DNA of 64,000 nt, from the NCBI RefSeq assembly GCF_003716585.1, contig NZ_PTJO01000003.1:186001-250000 (forward strand), given 5' to 3'. The first letter of the stretch is position 1; each line of letters opens with the position of its first letter. Shown here piece after piece: positions 1 through 9,923 of this stretch. The notes under the pieces are model-generated. The model was given only the letters and a program-made list of their open reading frames with translations. It ran no database searches and was not told the DNA's origin. This DNA comes from Corynebacterium alimapuense. Its GTDB lineage: Bacteria > Actinomycetota > Actinomycetes > Mycobacteriales > Mycobacteriaceae. Both the position numbers and the translations under genes were made by a program.

Positions 1-1
1 G

Positions 2-1795
2 CAATCTGCCCGCCGACGGATTATCGCTGACCCTCCCGATATTCTGCTGACCACACCAGAATCTTTGGAAGCTATTATGGTCAGCCGAGGAGTCGACGCT
101 GCGAGCTTTCTAGGTAGCATAAACACAGTCATCATTGATGAGGTACACGCCTTCGCCGGCGATGATCGCGGATGGCATCTATCAGCGGTGTTATCCCGTG
201 TGGAATCGTTTACCGGCCATCAGTTGCAACGAATCGGAATGTCGGCGACCGTGGGAAATCCACAAGCGCTACTGTCTTGGCTCCAAGGCGGCAGGGCGGA
301 TCGTCCTGGTCGCGTATTATCCCCCGAAGTGACTCCAGGATCGCTGGTTCAGGCCGAGATCACTGTTGATTATGTTGGCAGCATTTCTTCTGCCTCCCTG
401 TTGATCTCAAAACTTCATCAAGGGGAGAAACGACTTGCCTTTGTGGATTCTCGCCGTATGGCGGAAGAACTCGGCACTGCTCTCCATGAGCGCGGAGTTC
501 GGGTATATTTGTCTCATTCCTCGTTATCTGCTGACGAGCGTCGGCGTGCAGAGGACGCTTTCGCCAACGACCGCGACTGTATTATCGTGGCCACCTCCAC
601 TCTAGAATTGGGCATCGATGTCGGCGATCTAGATCGAGTGATACAGATCGGCACCCCTGGCACTGTTTCATCGTTTTTACAACGTCTTGGCCGCACCGGA
701 CGACGCTCCGGTTCCTCTCGAAACTGCTTGTTGATCACTATCGATGACGAAGATGGACTCATTCATACCCTTGGACTCCTGCAAGCTTGGTCCCGCGGCT
801 TTGTTGAAGAGGTCACTGCCCCACCGTTACCCCGGCATCTAGCTGCCCAACAGTTTCTAGCTGCAGCGCTCAGCGACGGCACCATCAATCTGGGGACTTG
901 GCATCGGCTGTGGGAATCTACTCCCTTGATGTCTAGAGACGTCCTCGGAATCGATCCGGAGGAAATACTCAACCATCTAATATCTTCCGGAATGTTAGAG
1001 ACTGACGGTGGACAAGCTTTCATCGGCATCGAGGCCGAAAGAGCTTTTGGACATAGACATTTCATGGAACTGCTTTCTGCATTCACCACCCCACCGGTGT
1101 TCACTGTCACGGATGGGCGCTACGACATAGGTACCGTCGAGCTTCGAACCATGCTCTCGGCTTCAAATTCCGGTTCACCCGGCCCCGCTGCACCTATGAC
1201 AATGTCGCTAGCTGGCAGGTACTGGAAAGTTGTCTCCGTTGACTGGCGCAGGCGCCGCTTAGTGGTGGAAAGAGCAGACACTGGTGCGATCACACGATGG
1301 GGATCTGTCTCGCGAGGCTTCGGCGCCGAGGTCACATCTGGGATGCTCAAAGTACTACTCGGAGAAGATCCCGCAGGTGTAGTCATGACTCGGCGAGCTG
1401 CCGATTTACTCGGCCATCTGAGAGATGAATACGCCGAGCTGACTCCTACTCATGGTTTCCACTATCTTCCTGCTACTAGCGATACTGCCTATGGTCATCT
1501 ATGGACTTGGGCAGGAACTGTGGCCAACCAGCAATTGGTGGCAGATCTTAGCTCCCAACTGGGAGAAGAACTCGCTCCACAGCGTCAACGAATTAGACAT
1601 GACCGCATCTTTGTCCACTATGGTGTCCCTGAGTCAGAGCTACGCGAACGAATCCGTTTAGCCAATAATCTTCCCTCAGGACAACGACCACTACCGGAAG
1701 TTAACGAAGATGCCCTCGACGAATTGAAATTCTCGCAAGCACTGCCGGCGCAGTGGGCAATGCAAGTATTAGAAACACGGCTAGTCACGCCCTAA
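2..1795 (+). CDS. Lhr-like DEAD/DEAH helicase, C-terminal part (5' end outside window)
   Basis: The frame is open from base 2, so the gene begins upstream of the window; an internal ATG at 65 is not a credible start. The visible part carries an SF2 helicase core: a TTPESL motif, a DEVH Walker B box, SAT, and then ATSTLELGID and QRLGRTGRR in the second RecA domain. About 330 residues follow that resemble the Lhr-associated C-terminal region. The tail is much shorter than in full Lhr (about 1,500 residues), so this is probably a short Lhr-like protein. Such short forms include BrxHI of type 2 BREX phage defence; that link is an inference. TTA, CTA and TTG leucine codons look commoner here than in the core genes. 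An IS remnant and a large helicase-nuclease gene lie downstream. Confidence 0.85.
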   Translation, partial: QSARRRIIADPPDILLTTPESLEAIMVSRGVDAASFLGSINTVIIDEVHAFAGDDRGWHLSAVLSRVESFTGHQLQRIGMSATVGNPQALLSWLQGGRADRPGRVLSPEVTPGSLVQAEITVDYVGSISSASLLISKLHQGEKRLAFVDSRRMAEELGTALHERGVRVYLSHSSLSADERRRAEDAFANDRDCIIVATSTLELGIDVGDLDRVIQIGTPGTVSSFLQRLGRTGRRSGSSRNCLLITIDDEDGLIHTLGLLQAWSRGFVEEVTAPPLPRHLAAQQFLAAALSDGTINLGTWHRLWESTPLMSRDVLGIDPEEILNHLISSGMLETDGGQAFIGIEAERAFGHRHFMELLSAFTTPPVFTVTDGRYDIGTVELRTMLSASNSGSPGPAAPMTMSLAGRYWKVVSVDWRRRRLVVERADTGAITRWGSVSRGFGAEVTSGMLKVLLGEDPAGVVMTRRAADLLGHLRDEYAELTPTHGFHYLPATSDTAYGHLWTWAGTVANQQLVADLSSQLGEELAPQRQRIRHDRIFVHYGVPESELRERIRLANNLPSGQRPLPEVNEDALDELKFSQALPAQWAMQVLETRLVTP

Positions 1796-2359
1796 AACAT
1801 GGAATCCATGCTCATGCTGCCTAAACTGTGGGACTAGAACCACTGGAGCCTGCTGAAATAGATCTCAGAGCATCCGCTGCCATCTGATGTGAGCTCTTCT
1901 TAGAGTTGTGCCATCGACAGATCTCCCCTACAAGGAGAATCTCCAAAATGACCAGAAATTACCAATACTCAGAGCACTGAAATAGCAAGATCTCAGCGTT
2001 CCACACTACTTTCCTGGTATTCATACCTACCACCCATGGTCAGGTATTTGAGAAGGTGCTTATCGTTCTGGGCAGTTCCTTTTATCATGACCGTGATAGC
2101 TACAAACACTACAAGCGCCCGAGTTGTACCTCACGTCACAGGACCGCTTGTCATGTCCAGATTCTCCACACCAAGAACAGGTGCGCGTTCTATCTGATTC
2201 CATAATAATTTCCTTCATGCTTAAAGAACTTAAGTTGAAAAATAATTATATCAAGTAACCTCACAGATCCATGGAACATTGCTATAGAAAATCGAGTCCT
2301 CCAGTGCCTAGCAATTTCCAGCGCACAGAGACCAGCTGAATATCCTAGGAACGCAAACC
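1796..2359. other. Gene-poor, partly AT-rich stretch
   Basis: I see no credible gene here. The stretch lies between the helicase stop codon and the truncated end of the IS256-type transposase remnant. The part around 2200-2260 is visibly AT-rich compared with the flanking genes, which fits foreign or scrambled DNA. The open frame of the transposase remnant reads into this stretch, but the translated sequence below about 2375 no longer resembles a transposase. Confidence 0.5.
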
Positions 2360-2388
2360 GGAACTTCACGTTTCGGAGTGCGTCGCGG
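2360..2388 (+). repeat. 29-bp repeat, copy 1 (ISL3-like end)
   Basis: Matches 9295-9323 in the same orientation at 25 of 29 positions; the mismatches are at repeat positions 3, 4, 12 and 25. The other copy begins GGCTCTTC, the hallmark terminus of ISL3-family insertion sequences. Here the first bases are altered to GGAACTTC. The copy sits exactly where the transposase remnant stops resembling IS256, so it marks a recombination junction. Confidence 0.55.
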
Positions 2389-3262
2389 TTGGGGAAGATC
2401 GCGACGACGTCGGTGCGCCGGTGGATCTCCCAGTTGATCCGCTCGGTGGGGTTGTTCGACCACACCTTCGTCCACACCGCCTTCGGGGCGTGGGTGAACG
2501 CCAGCAGCTCATCTAGAGCCTCCTCTGGGGCATCGGCGACGTGCGGAGACTTCTGCTCACAGAACGCCACGACATAGCGGGCCTGTGCCCACACCGATGC
2601 AGCATCCAGACCCCGGACCTTCAGATCTCGGAAGAAACCGGTCCAGGAGGCCACCAACTCCGAAGTGGCGACCTGCATGCCGAGTAACTCGCGGGAGCCT
2701 TCGGCGTTGACGCCGGTGACCAACAGCACTGAGGTCTTGACCACCCGTCCGCCTTCGCGGACCTTCATGGTCAACGCATCACAGGAGACGTAGAGGTAGG
2801 GGCCGGTATCCAGCGGTCGGGTGTGGAAGTCCTCGACCATGCCGTCGAGGTCCTTGGCCATCTCTGATACTTAGGGCTTCGAGAGATTATTGATCCCCAG
2901 ACTCGCGACCAGGTCGTTCATCCGGCGGGTCGACACGCCTTTAAGATAGCAGTGGCGATCACTGCGGCCAGAGCTCGTTCGGCACCTGTGCGGCGCCCCA
3001 GCAGCCAGTCGGGGGAGAAGGAACTGGTACGCAGTTCCGGCACTGCGACATCTATGGTGCCGACCCGAGAGTCGAGGTCGCGGTGGCGATAGCCGTTGCG
3101 GACGTTGGTGCGGGACTCGGAGGTGGTGGCGTATTCGGCGCCGCAGATCTGGTCGGCCGGGGTGGACAGGATCTGGTGATGAAGCCTTGGAGCATCTTTC
3201 TCATCAGTTCCGGTGGGGCTTGAGACAGCAGGTCGGGTCGATATAATGGGGTCAGCGGTCAT
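2375..3262 (-). pseudogene. IS256 (Mutator) family transposase, broken
   Basis: The gene starts at ATG 3262 (reading MTADPIIST) with an AAAGGGA ribosome site upstream. The N-terminal part reads AEYATTSESRTNVRNGYRHR and then a conserved region of the IS256 family. One base is missing near 2937-2938, between the codons for AILK and VSTRRMNDL, which throws the frame. After the shift the family motif NNLSKPxVSEMAKDLDG is interrupted by a TAA at 2871-2873 where a CAA (Gln) is expected. The rest (2861 down to about 2380) is typical transposase sequence ending SNNPTERINWEIHRRTDVV and FPNRDAL, after which similarity ends and the C-terminus is missing. Three independent lesions show that it cannot make an active transposase. 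Confidence 0.85.
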
Positions 3263-3354
3263 CGTGGTGTCCCTTTCGAGGAGATGCAGGAGTTGATTCG
3301 AAAGGTGACTTGGATGGTCGCCCACGTCTTCCCTGGGGTCGTCACCGGCAGCTA

Positions 3355-3402
3355 CAGATACAGATACAGATACAGATACAGATACAGATACAGATACAGA
3401 TA
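3355..3402 (+). repeat. Hexanucleotide tandem repeat, (CAGATA)x8
   Basis: Eight perfect, uninterrupted copies of the 6-mer CAGATA lie between the start of the dead transposase and the terminator of the helicase-nuclease gene. No other such tract was noticed in the window. Copy-number change by polymerase slippage is expected for perfect repeats of this kind, but because the unit is a multiple of three and lies outside a credible gene it would not switch a reading frame. Confidence 0.95.
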
Positions 3403-3481
3403 CACCACGCTAACGAACGTCACCCGTGCTGGCTGTGCGTCAGGCGACGGAGTAGGTCTGCATCCGACGCCCGAACACCCA

Positions 3482-3514
3482 GGTGCCGCCTCCTATCTTT
3501 GAGGAGGCGGCACC
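3482..3514 (-). terminator. Terminator-like hairpin after the helicase-nuclease gene
   Basis: A perfect 12-bp GC-rich stem (3482-3493 with 3503-3514) encloses a 9-nt loop and begins only six bases past the stop codon of the minus-strand gene at 3520. No T-run follows, so termination strength is uncertain, but the position fits a transcript end. Confidence 0.6.
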
Positions 3515-3519
3515 GACAC

Positions 3520-6500
3520 CTAGTTAAAGGATTCTTCACGGATCTTCTGAAAAGGCACGTCAAGCAGGTTCTTAGCATTGCCAGTGAGCTTGATCAGGTC
3601 GAATGCCTTCAGCGTCTCACGCATCACCACCTCTGAATCGTCAAGACCCGACTGCGACACGACATGACCCATGACAGCGCGTAGCTCCCCGTAGGGGATG
3701 TCCGCTAGATCACGTTCCCCTCGGGTTCGCACGATCACGCTGGGTTGTTTAGGTAGGTGAAAAGTCTTGCCGACGTTGCCGGCCACATCCGTGGGGTTAT
3801 CGAACCTGATCATTCTCCGGCTGACTAATCGACTTATCACACTGTTCAACGTCTTCTTGACTGGGCGGGTCACCCGATGATCCCCGCCAGCCTTGACGTA
3901 TCGAGATATGAGTACATGCCCCAGCATGGGCCCCTCGATTGTAAGGATCTCAAGCAGTCCCTCGATGATCTGCTCATCCGAGGCGCTGTGAACAGAAACA
4001 CACGAACCTCTGAACATCTGATAACGGTCTTCGAACTGGTAGCCCTGGACTTCACCGTTGATCGTTGCAGGAGACCATCCTGTCGTCGCCGACGTGTGCG
4101 GTAGTGCGGCGCTTACCTTTTCGGTTTCATCGACAGAGGATTCTTCATTGGCGGGTTGAGTGCTATCTTTTCCGGTTTCAACTGAAACCTCGGGGGCAAC
4201 TGAAAACAGATCCCTTTCGCGAGTAAGTGGGACAATCGTGTCAGTCTTGAGTAGCTCTCCCTGCTCCCCGCGCCCGTCCCAGATATCAACTCGTGACGAT
4301 TCTTCGTACACTTCGATAAAATCAGCATCGTAATCGTCTGAATCTTCCTCGGTGGCTACTGAGGTCTCACTGTCGCGAGCTCGGACACGTATAGCCGGAA
4401 GATCTAACTGCTCATGCCCATATTCTTGGGACTCAGGCAGTTCAGCATGGAAGTCGATGGTGGTGTCGATGTCCGCCCGTGAGTCAACGATCTCGATGTT
4501 CGACAGCGATTCAGCTCCAGCCTGCTCCAGAGAGTAAGGGCGGATGCCCCTTTCCTCCAGAGCATCAAACACCCGCTGCAGCTGTTCCTGCTTATCCAGG
4601 TAGAAATCGGACTCAAAGATGCGGACGAAACGCCAGCCGAGCCGCTCCAGCTCCCGCTGCCTTGCTCGATCTGCACGTGCCTGGGATTCTCCGTGCCAGT
4701 AGTCACCGTCGCATTCAATGGCAAGACGTCCGTTGGCGCCTTCCACTACCAGGTCCAGGCGGTATCCGTAGGCATCGAACTGCGGGACGACAAAGTAGCC
4801 TTTCGCCACAATGCCGTTGTAGACCCGCTGTTCGAACAGGGAGTCAAACAGCTCCACCCTGACATCGTCAGAAACCAACGAAGAAGACTTCACTTCCGGC
4901 GCAGCGGTAGCCACATCGTAAGCGTGCTGGAGAAGCTGGGCCCGGATGTCCCTGCCATCGAGGTTTTCAACTCCCGCAGAATGGAACAGCCATACCTGGT
5001 CCTTCGCTCGGCTGACTGCAACGTTGTAACGCTGGATATACATGTCTGTCGCTATCACGGATAGGCGCTGTGCCCCATCAATAGGCACCATAGAAACCAT
5101 CGACAGGAATATTACATCGCGTTCCGCACCCTGGAACTCCGCCGGAGAGCCCACCTTAAGATCACGTTGCTCCCATACCTCGGGGGACAGCTTCTCCAGG
5201 AGCCGGTTCTTCAGGTACTCAGCCTGTCCCGAAGTGCTTAACAATGAGATGACTCCCATTGTCTTTCCCTCATACGCGGGATCCTCCAGGCCTTGAATGA
5301 GTCGCTCAATCAACACATCAGCTTCATCAATGTTGATGACCTTCTTCTTGGTGACCGGCTGGGCTGCGTGCGGGGTACGAGTGACTTTGAAGGGAGCCAG
5401 TCTCCCCGAAAACACCTCCCGGACCGGAATGAGTTCAATCGAGTTCGGCCGGTAGGCGATCTTGTTTGAGAACTCGATGATCTCGGGCACACATCGCCGG
5501 TGTTCGCGGAGGACGATTCTCTCGCCGTAGCGCATCTCCGCGTCATCAAACAGAGATCGTGTGGGGTCGGTCCAGGAATCGATTTTGTCAAAGTCGTAAA
5601 GGTACTGGTGTGCCAGGTGAATAATCGGCTTTCGGTCGACCCCCACCCCCGACGGGGACACCTGCTTTTGATCTCCGATTACAACGATCCGAGGCGCGAG
5701 ATACTGGAGGAAAATCGCATCCACTCCCGCCTGGGATGCCTCGTCGACGATAATGACATCGAACATGTTCTCTTCCAGCTTGAACTGGTCGATCACCCGG
5801 AAGAGTGGCATGATCCAGACGGGCACAGCTGCTCGACAGCTGTCCAGGTGCCGACGCACATCTCGTCGATGGAAATCTGCATACTTGCCCGTCCCCTTAC
5901 CCAGTCGCCCCACCGCCTGTGTGTATGCGACGAGATTGGAGCGCATGGCCGGATCGATGCGGGAAGAACCGACTGCGTACGCCCATGCACGCTCAGCCGC
6001 CAGATCAGTGACAGTCGCGGTGATCCTCTTCTCGATGCGTGAGATGTCTTCCTGAAGTCGGTTCAGACCAGTGTCTCCCCTCTTCTCGAGCAGCTGTCCA
6101 GCAGCCAGCCACTGGCGAGCCGGCTCAGCACGCCGCAGTCTTTCATGCCACTCTCCATCGTGTGGATCTTCACGGACCCGGTCATACAGCTCTTCTGACC
6201 AGGACAGGACGGCATGCGACAAGGGGGCGAATTCACGAGCTGCAGATGCAAGACCATAGGCCTCTTGAGCCTTGTCGAGGGCTTCCGCGTAAAGAGCGGG
6301 ATCTCTCTGCTCAACTGCAATGGTCAGCGTCTCCAGCCACTGCAATCCATGTCCTTCCGACTGGAGAATACGAATATTCCTCTCTATTGAGTCGAAACGA
6401 ATCCGCTCATCATGCAAAGACTTCTCGTACTGACACACTCGATCAAGTTGCTTAACCGACTGGAGATCCTCTTCCAGGGCTCCCCGGCGAGCATTGATTC

Positions 6501-8961
6501 CTAAACCTTGCAGGGCCGCGATAAGAGCATTCAGTTCTGCGTGGCGCTCCAGCGAATTCTCGAACTCACGCAGCGTTGTTCTGCACGCAGTCATTTCTCC
6601 CACCGGATCACTTACATCCCCGGGGACGAAGTGTGGCCAGCTGCGGTAGAGATCTTGTAGGACCCAGGTAACCTCGACGAACGCCAAAAACTTCTGCACT
6701 TGAGGAAGGGTCGTGGCGGCCAGACCGTCGATTCTCACGGCAGTGAAAAACGGCATGGCTTCCCGAATAATACGTTTGCCGAACATGGGAGGCTTCACCG
6801 AACCATCCGGCCGAGTGGGAACCTCTCCGCCGCCCGTCAGGTAAGCCTCGAGGCTCCGCGCGATCGGGATGTAATCCTCCAAAGCACCATCACTGACCGT
6901 CAGCCTTTTCAGCCCTCCGAGAGCACCTGCTTGGAGCTCGGATTCTCTTAACTTCAGCTGCAGGTTTTCCAGCTGAGTTCTTTTTGCCGAGACATCATAA
7001 CCATTGGCAGCGGCACGGAGTTCCGCTGACCAAGGATGGCTTTCCTTTTCCACCGATGATTCCAGCTTCAGCGCTTGTTCTAAGGAAACCATGACAAGGG
7101 TCTGATCATTGGAGGACAACGATTTCCATGAATGGAGAGCATCAGGGTCGAGATGTGACGCAGCTAGACGGAAGTCCTCTGCAGCCTTCTTCAGTCGTAC
7201 GCACAAGGCCTCGAAGGCAGCTGCAGATTTGATCGCATCCAGATTGATGGTGTCTGCATTGCTCAAAGATTCGTGTTCTTCAAACCGAGGATCCTCCAAC
7301 AGCTCCAGCCATCGATTCGTTTCCTCAGCAGTCAGCGGGAAAGGTGCATGGAGATCGCGGATCTCGATGGCCTTGATCCAGTCATTCTGATCGGACTCAC
7401 TCAACCATTTTTCGATCGCTCGGGCCACTGGCATCTCATATCCAGCGGACGCAACCGGCGAGTTCTCCTCCCCTATCCGCGCAGTCCACTCCCGAACGGA
7501 ACGTACCCGCTGCTCACCCAATGTCTCCAGCTCAGCGGTGAGCTGTCCAATACGTGAGCGGGATTCGGCGTCGTCAAAATCGGATGAGCGACGTGCAATA
7601 GTGTCGATGGTGACGCGGAGGTCGTCCGCCATGTTCGAGCTACCCGTGCCGATCACAGAGACAGCGAGTTTCTGAATCTCCGCCGGCATTTTATCCCGAA
7701 GTTCGTAGAGCGCCCGATCGGTCTCTGCTGTCACGAGAACCCTCTTACCCTGAGCTAGGAGATGCGAGAGCAGAGCCGCAGCCATGTGAGTCTTACCGGT
7801 TCCAGGCGGGCCCTGCACGATCGTCTGAGCGTTCCGGTCGACTCGCTCGATTACGGCTTTCTGACGGTCATTCAACGGCAGTGGGCTGAAGATGTCGTCG
7901 TCGTTGACGTACATTGCGCCCGCTTCCGCGCTTTGCTTAACCTGAGAGATGTCATTGACGTCAATGAGCGCAGCAAGACCGGCAGGGATCCGGCCCGTCT
8001 CCAGAATCTCCTCAGCGATCCGCGCGAAACTTACCGCCAGTCCAGTCCGGCGCCGACGTCGAAGAATGATGCAGGGTGCCCAACAAATACGTGGATACAA
8101 AGCGCGACTGGGCCTGGCGATATTGTCTTCGTAGACGGCATTGGTACTCAGGCTGTTGGCTGTCAGCTGGCCGAGTTCCCGGAAAGTGTCAGGGGACAGG
8201 ATATCTCCGTTAAGTGCCTCAACCTCCGCCTTGACGTCAACAATGAACCGGGCATCGGTCATCTTCTCTGGGGGCACGACCTCGAGTTCAGGGGTGACAA
8301 CGTCTCCGTTGAGTCGTATGTCGATCTGACCGGAATGCTTGTCCATGGTTACGGCGAGGTCGACGGTGAACAACGGTCGATCAATGGTCTCCCCGTCGGG
8401 GACGGCCCAATAGAGGCTCCCCAGTCCCAGAATCAGCTCAAACTCGTCTGCCTGCTGATTCGCCTTGGTCTGCAGGTCGAACATTTTCTCGTAGAGCTGC
8501 CGATAGCGTTCGTTCTCCGCCCACTTCTCCCACTGCTCCAGCCAGGCAATGGGATCCGACTCAGATACCTCTTCTTCTGCTCCGACACTGTCCGAAGTTG
8601 CTCCATCTTTGTCCATCACTTCAGGTCGCCTGAATGGGTCCAGACCATCGTTGGACAATCTTCCTTCCAAAGCCTTGTCCAATTCTGGAAAGTCGACGTA
8701 GTGGGGGCGAGGGAGTTCGATAACGAGGTCCGTGTCTCCTTCCGAGCTGTCAACACGAGATTCTGTCAGCACAGCAGACATCGTGGAGCCGAATCGCAGC
8801 TGTCCCCCGCAGCTTTCCGAATACTCACGGAGCTCAGCCAGCCAGAAGACCGCGCCCTCTTTCGAATACCCCTGAACCGAGAGGGTTTGCTTCTCCTTCA
8901 ACTTCTGAACCTCTGAGAGGAATTGAAAGAGGCGCGAAGCTTTTTCTGCCTTAGATTGCAC
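3520..8961 (-). CDS. Hhe-like SF1 helicase / Vsr-like nuclease fusion, candidate anti-phage defence protein
   Basis: A 1,813-residue protein starting at GTG 8961 with a GGAG site upstream. Residues 1-350 look like the variable N-terminal region that precedes this class of helicase. Walker A is GPPGTGKT at 384-391, Walker B DEASQ at 1073-1077, and motif VI RYNVAVSRA near 1310, so it is a Dna2/Upf1-type superfamily 1 helicase with a long coiled insert. A Vsr/DUF559-type nuclease follows, with D1403, E1416 and the IECDGDYWHG motif. Residues from about 1655 to the end resemble DUF3320, a winged-helix-like tail. The order helicase-Vsr-DUF3320 matches defence proteins of the Hhe kind (DUF4011-helicase-Vsr), reported as single-gene anti-phage systems. 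The frame is intact. It stands alone between IS remnants, which fits horizontal acquisition. The phage-defence role is inferred. Confidence 0.85.
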   Translation of the reverse strand: MQSKAEKASRLFQFLSEVQKLKEKQTLSVQGYSKEGAVFWLAELREYSESCGGQLRFGSTMSAVLTESRVDSSEGDTDLVIELPRPHYVDFPELDKALEGRLSNDGLDPFRRPEVMDKDGATSDSVGAEEEVSESDPIAWLEQWEKWAENERYRQLYEKMFDLQTKANQQADEFELILGLGSLYWAVPDGETIDRPLFTVDLAVTMDKHSGQIDIRLNGDVVTPELEVVPPEKMTDARFIVDVKAEVEALNGDILSPDTFRELGQLTANSLSTNAVYEDNIARPSRALYPRICWAPCIILRRRRRTGLAVSFARIAEEILETGRIPAGLAALIDVNDISQVKQSAEAGAMYVNDDDIFSPLPLNDRQKAVIERVDRNAQTIVQGPPGTGKTHMAAALLSHLLAQGKRVLVTAETDRALYELRDKMPAEIQKLAVSVIGTGSSNMADDLRVTIDTIARRSSDFDDAESRSRIGQLTAELETLGEQRVRSVREWTARIGEENSPVASAGYEMPVARAIEKWLSESDQNDWIKAIEIRDLHAPFPLTAEETNRWLELLEDPRFEEHESLSNADTINLDAIKSAAAFEALCVRLKKAAEDFRLAASHLDPDALHSWKSLSSNDQTLVMVSLEQALKLESSVEKESHPWSAELRAAANGYDVSAKRTQLENLQLKLRESELQAGALGGLKRLTVSDGALEDYIPIARSLEAYLTGGGEVPTRPDGSVKPPMFGKRIIREAMPFFTAVRIDGLAATTLPQVQKFLAFVEVTWVLQDLYRSWPHFVPGDVSDPVGEMTACRTTLREFENSLERHAELNALIAALQGLGINARRGALEEDLQSVKQLDRVCQYEKSLHDERIRFDSIERNIRILQSEGHGLQWLETLTIAVEQRDPALYAEALDKAQEAYGLASAAREFAPLSHAVLSWSEELYDRVREDPHDGEWHERLRRAEPARQWLAAGQLLEKRGDTGLNRLQEDISRIEKRITATVTDLAAERAWAYAVGSSRIDPAMRSNLVAYTQAVGRLGKGTGKYADFHRRDVRRHLDSCRAAVPVWIMPLFRVIDQFKLEENMFDVIIVDEASQAGVDAIFLQYLAPRIVVIGDQKQVSPSGVGVDRKPIIHLAHQYLYDFDKIDSWTDPTRSLFDDAEMRYGERIVLREHRRCVPEIIEFSNKIAYRPNSIELIPVREVFSGRLAPFKVTRTPHAAQPVTKKKVINIDEADVLIERLIQGLEDPAYEGKTMGVISLLSTSGQAEYLKNRLLEKLSPEVWEQRDLKVGSPAEFQGAERDVIFLSMVSMVPIDGAQRLSVIATDMYIQRYNVAVSRAKDQVWLFHSAGVENLDGRDIRAQLLQHAYDVATAAPEVKSSSLVSDDVRVELFDSLFEQRVYNGIVAKGYFVVPQFDAYGYRLDLVVEGANGRLAIECDGDYWHGESQARADRARQRELERLGWRFVRIFESDFYLDKQEQLQRVFDALEERGIRPYSLEQAGAESLSNIEIVDSRADIDTTIDFHAELPESQEYGHEQLDLPAIRVRARDSETSVATEEDSDDYDADFIEVYEESSRVDIWDGRGEQGELLKTDTIVPLTRERDLFSVAPEVSVETGKDSTQPANEESSVDETEKVSAALPHTSATTGWSPATINGEVQGYQFEDRYQMFRGSCVSVHSASDEQIIEGLLEILTIEGPMLGHVLISRYVKAGGDHRVTRPVKKTLNSVISRLVSRRMIRFDNPTDVAGNVGKTFHLPKQPSVIVRTRGERDLADIPYGELRAVMGHVVSQSGLDDSEVVMRETLKAFDLIKLTGNAKNLLDVPFQKIREESFN

Positions 8962-9294
8962 TGTTAAGTCTCCGGGATGGTTCTTCCTGCAGATGCTGAC
9001 GCGATCATCCCCCGTGGAGGCTGAGACCCGACACCATCCTTCTGAACAAGCTGCTGTATACGTTCCTGTTTGCAGCGGACGTCAACCGAGGTCAGAAACC
9101 TACACACGTGATGAAGACTCCCACGAAAGTTCGACTTGCCGGTTGTTCACCGATTGACGGTGCTCCACTGGACCACACTATGAGTCATCTTAAACCTCGC
9201 TCCGTTCATCCGTTCCATCGCTCCTCATGATTTCCTCTTCAGGGACTAGGTCGTGTTGCGAAAGTCCGGTGAGTGAGACCGGCGTGTCTTACAC

Positions 9295-9323
9295 GGCTCT
9301 TCACGATTCGGAGTGCGTAGCGG
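9295..9323 (+). repeat. 29-bp repeat, copy 2 (ISL3-like terminal repeat)
   Basis: Begins GGCTCTTCACG, the form of ISL3-family terminal inverted repeats known from corynebacterial elements. It shares 25 of 29 bases with 2360-2388 in direct orientation. No ISL3 transposase is recognisable next to it, so it looks like a solo end left after deletion or recombination. Confidence 0.6.
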
Positions 9324-9917
9324 ACCGCGAGATAGGACCCGGGGCGCCATAACATATAGAGATCCTGACAGGTCACACAATGAGAGTTGCGAAGCTTCCA
9401 TCTGACCGAACCAGGACCTCTACATCTTGTAGTGAGGTGCCCAAGATAGGTTGCTGCTATCGGGCCGAGGTACGCACTCTTTTTCCGGAAGAGCCCCTTA
9501 TTGTCACATCCGAAAGTGCTGCTGACGCACGTGGCTGATTATCGTTGTTCAGTCATCGCTAGAGCACTATTTTTGCCAAAAATATGATGCCCCTAGCAGC
9601 AAGAATGTCTACGAATAGCTGATCTTAAACCCGGGCTCAAGTTCACACATGCTCTAACTGCCACCCTCAGCGAACACCGGGTGCGGAGACTAAACAGCTT
9701 TAAGAAGTAGGGAGCTACAAACAAGACCGTCCCCATACCTAATCCTGCGTCCTGACTCTATGGCGCCGGGGTATCTGAAACTCGCCTAATCACCTAACAC
9801 TCCATGCCCGCTTGCCAAATCCAGCATTTGGATAAAGATGAGCCACCGGCTTTGCACGCTGGCCTTCCCCACCGACACACCCCACCACCTGTCAACCCAC
9901 GCATTCCTCTGCCCAAC

Positions 9918-9923
9918 TAGGGT
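9918..9923 (+). promoter_or_regulatory. Candidate -10 box of a leaderless promoter
   Basis: TAGGGT ends seven bases before the GTG at 9931. This spacing would place the transcript start on the start codon itself, a common arrangement in actinobacteria. There is no clear ribosome site in front of this GTG, which supports leaderless translation. Confidence 0.45.

Noticed and set aside
3355..3402. CRISPR array
   Set aside because: The unit is only six bases with no spacers; it is a simple microsatellite.
3284..3636. Open frames that translate the hexamer array into QIQI- or RYRY-repeats
   Set aside because: They exist only because of the repeat; no ribosome site and they run into the nuclease gene on the other strand.
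7762..8916. A 384-codon plus-strand open frame inside the nuclease gene
   Set aside because: It is antisense to a strongly motif-supported gene and has no recognisable domain.
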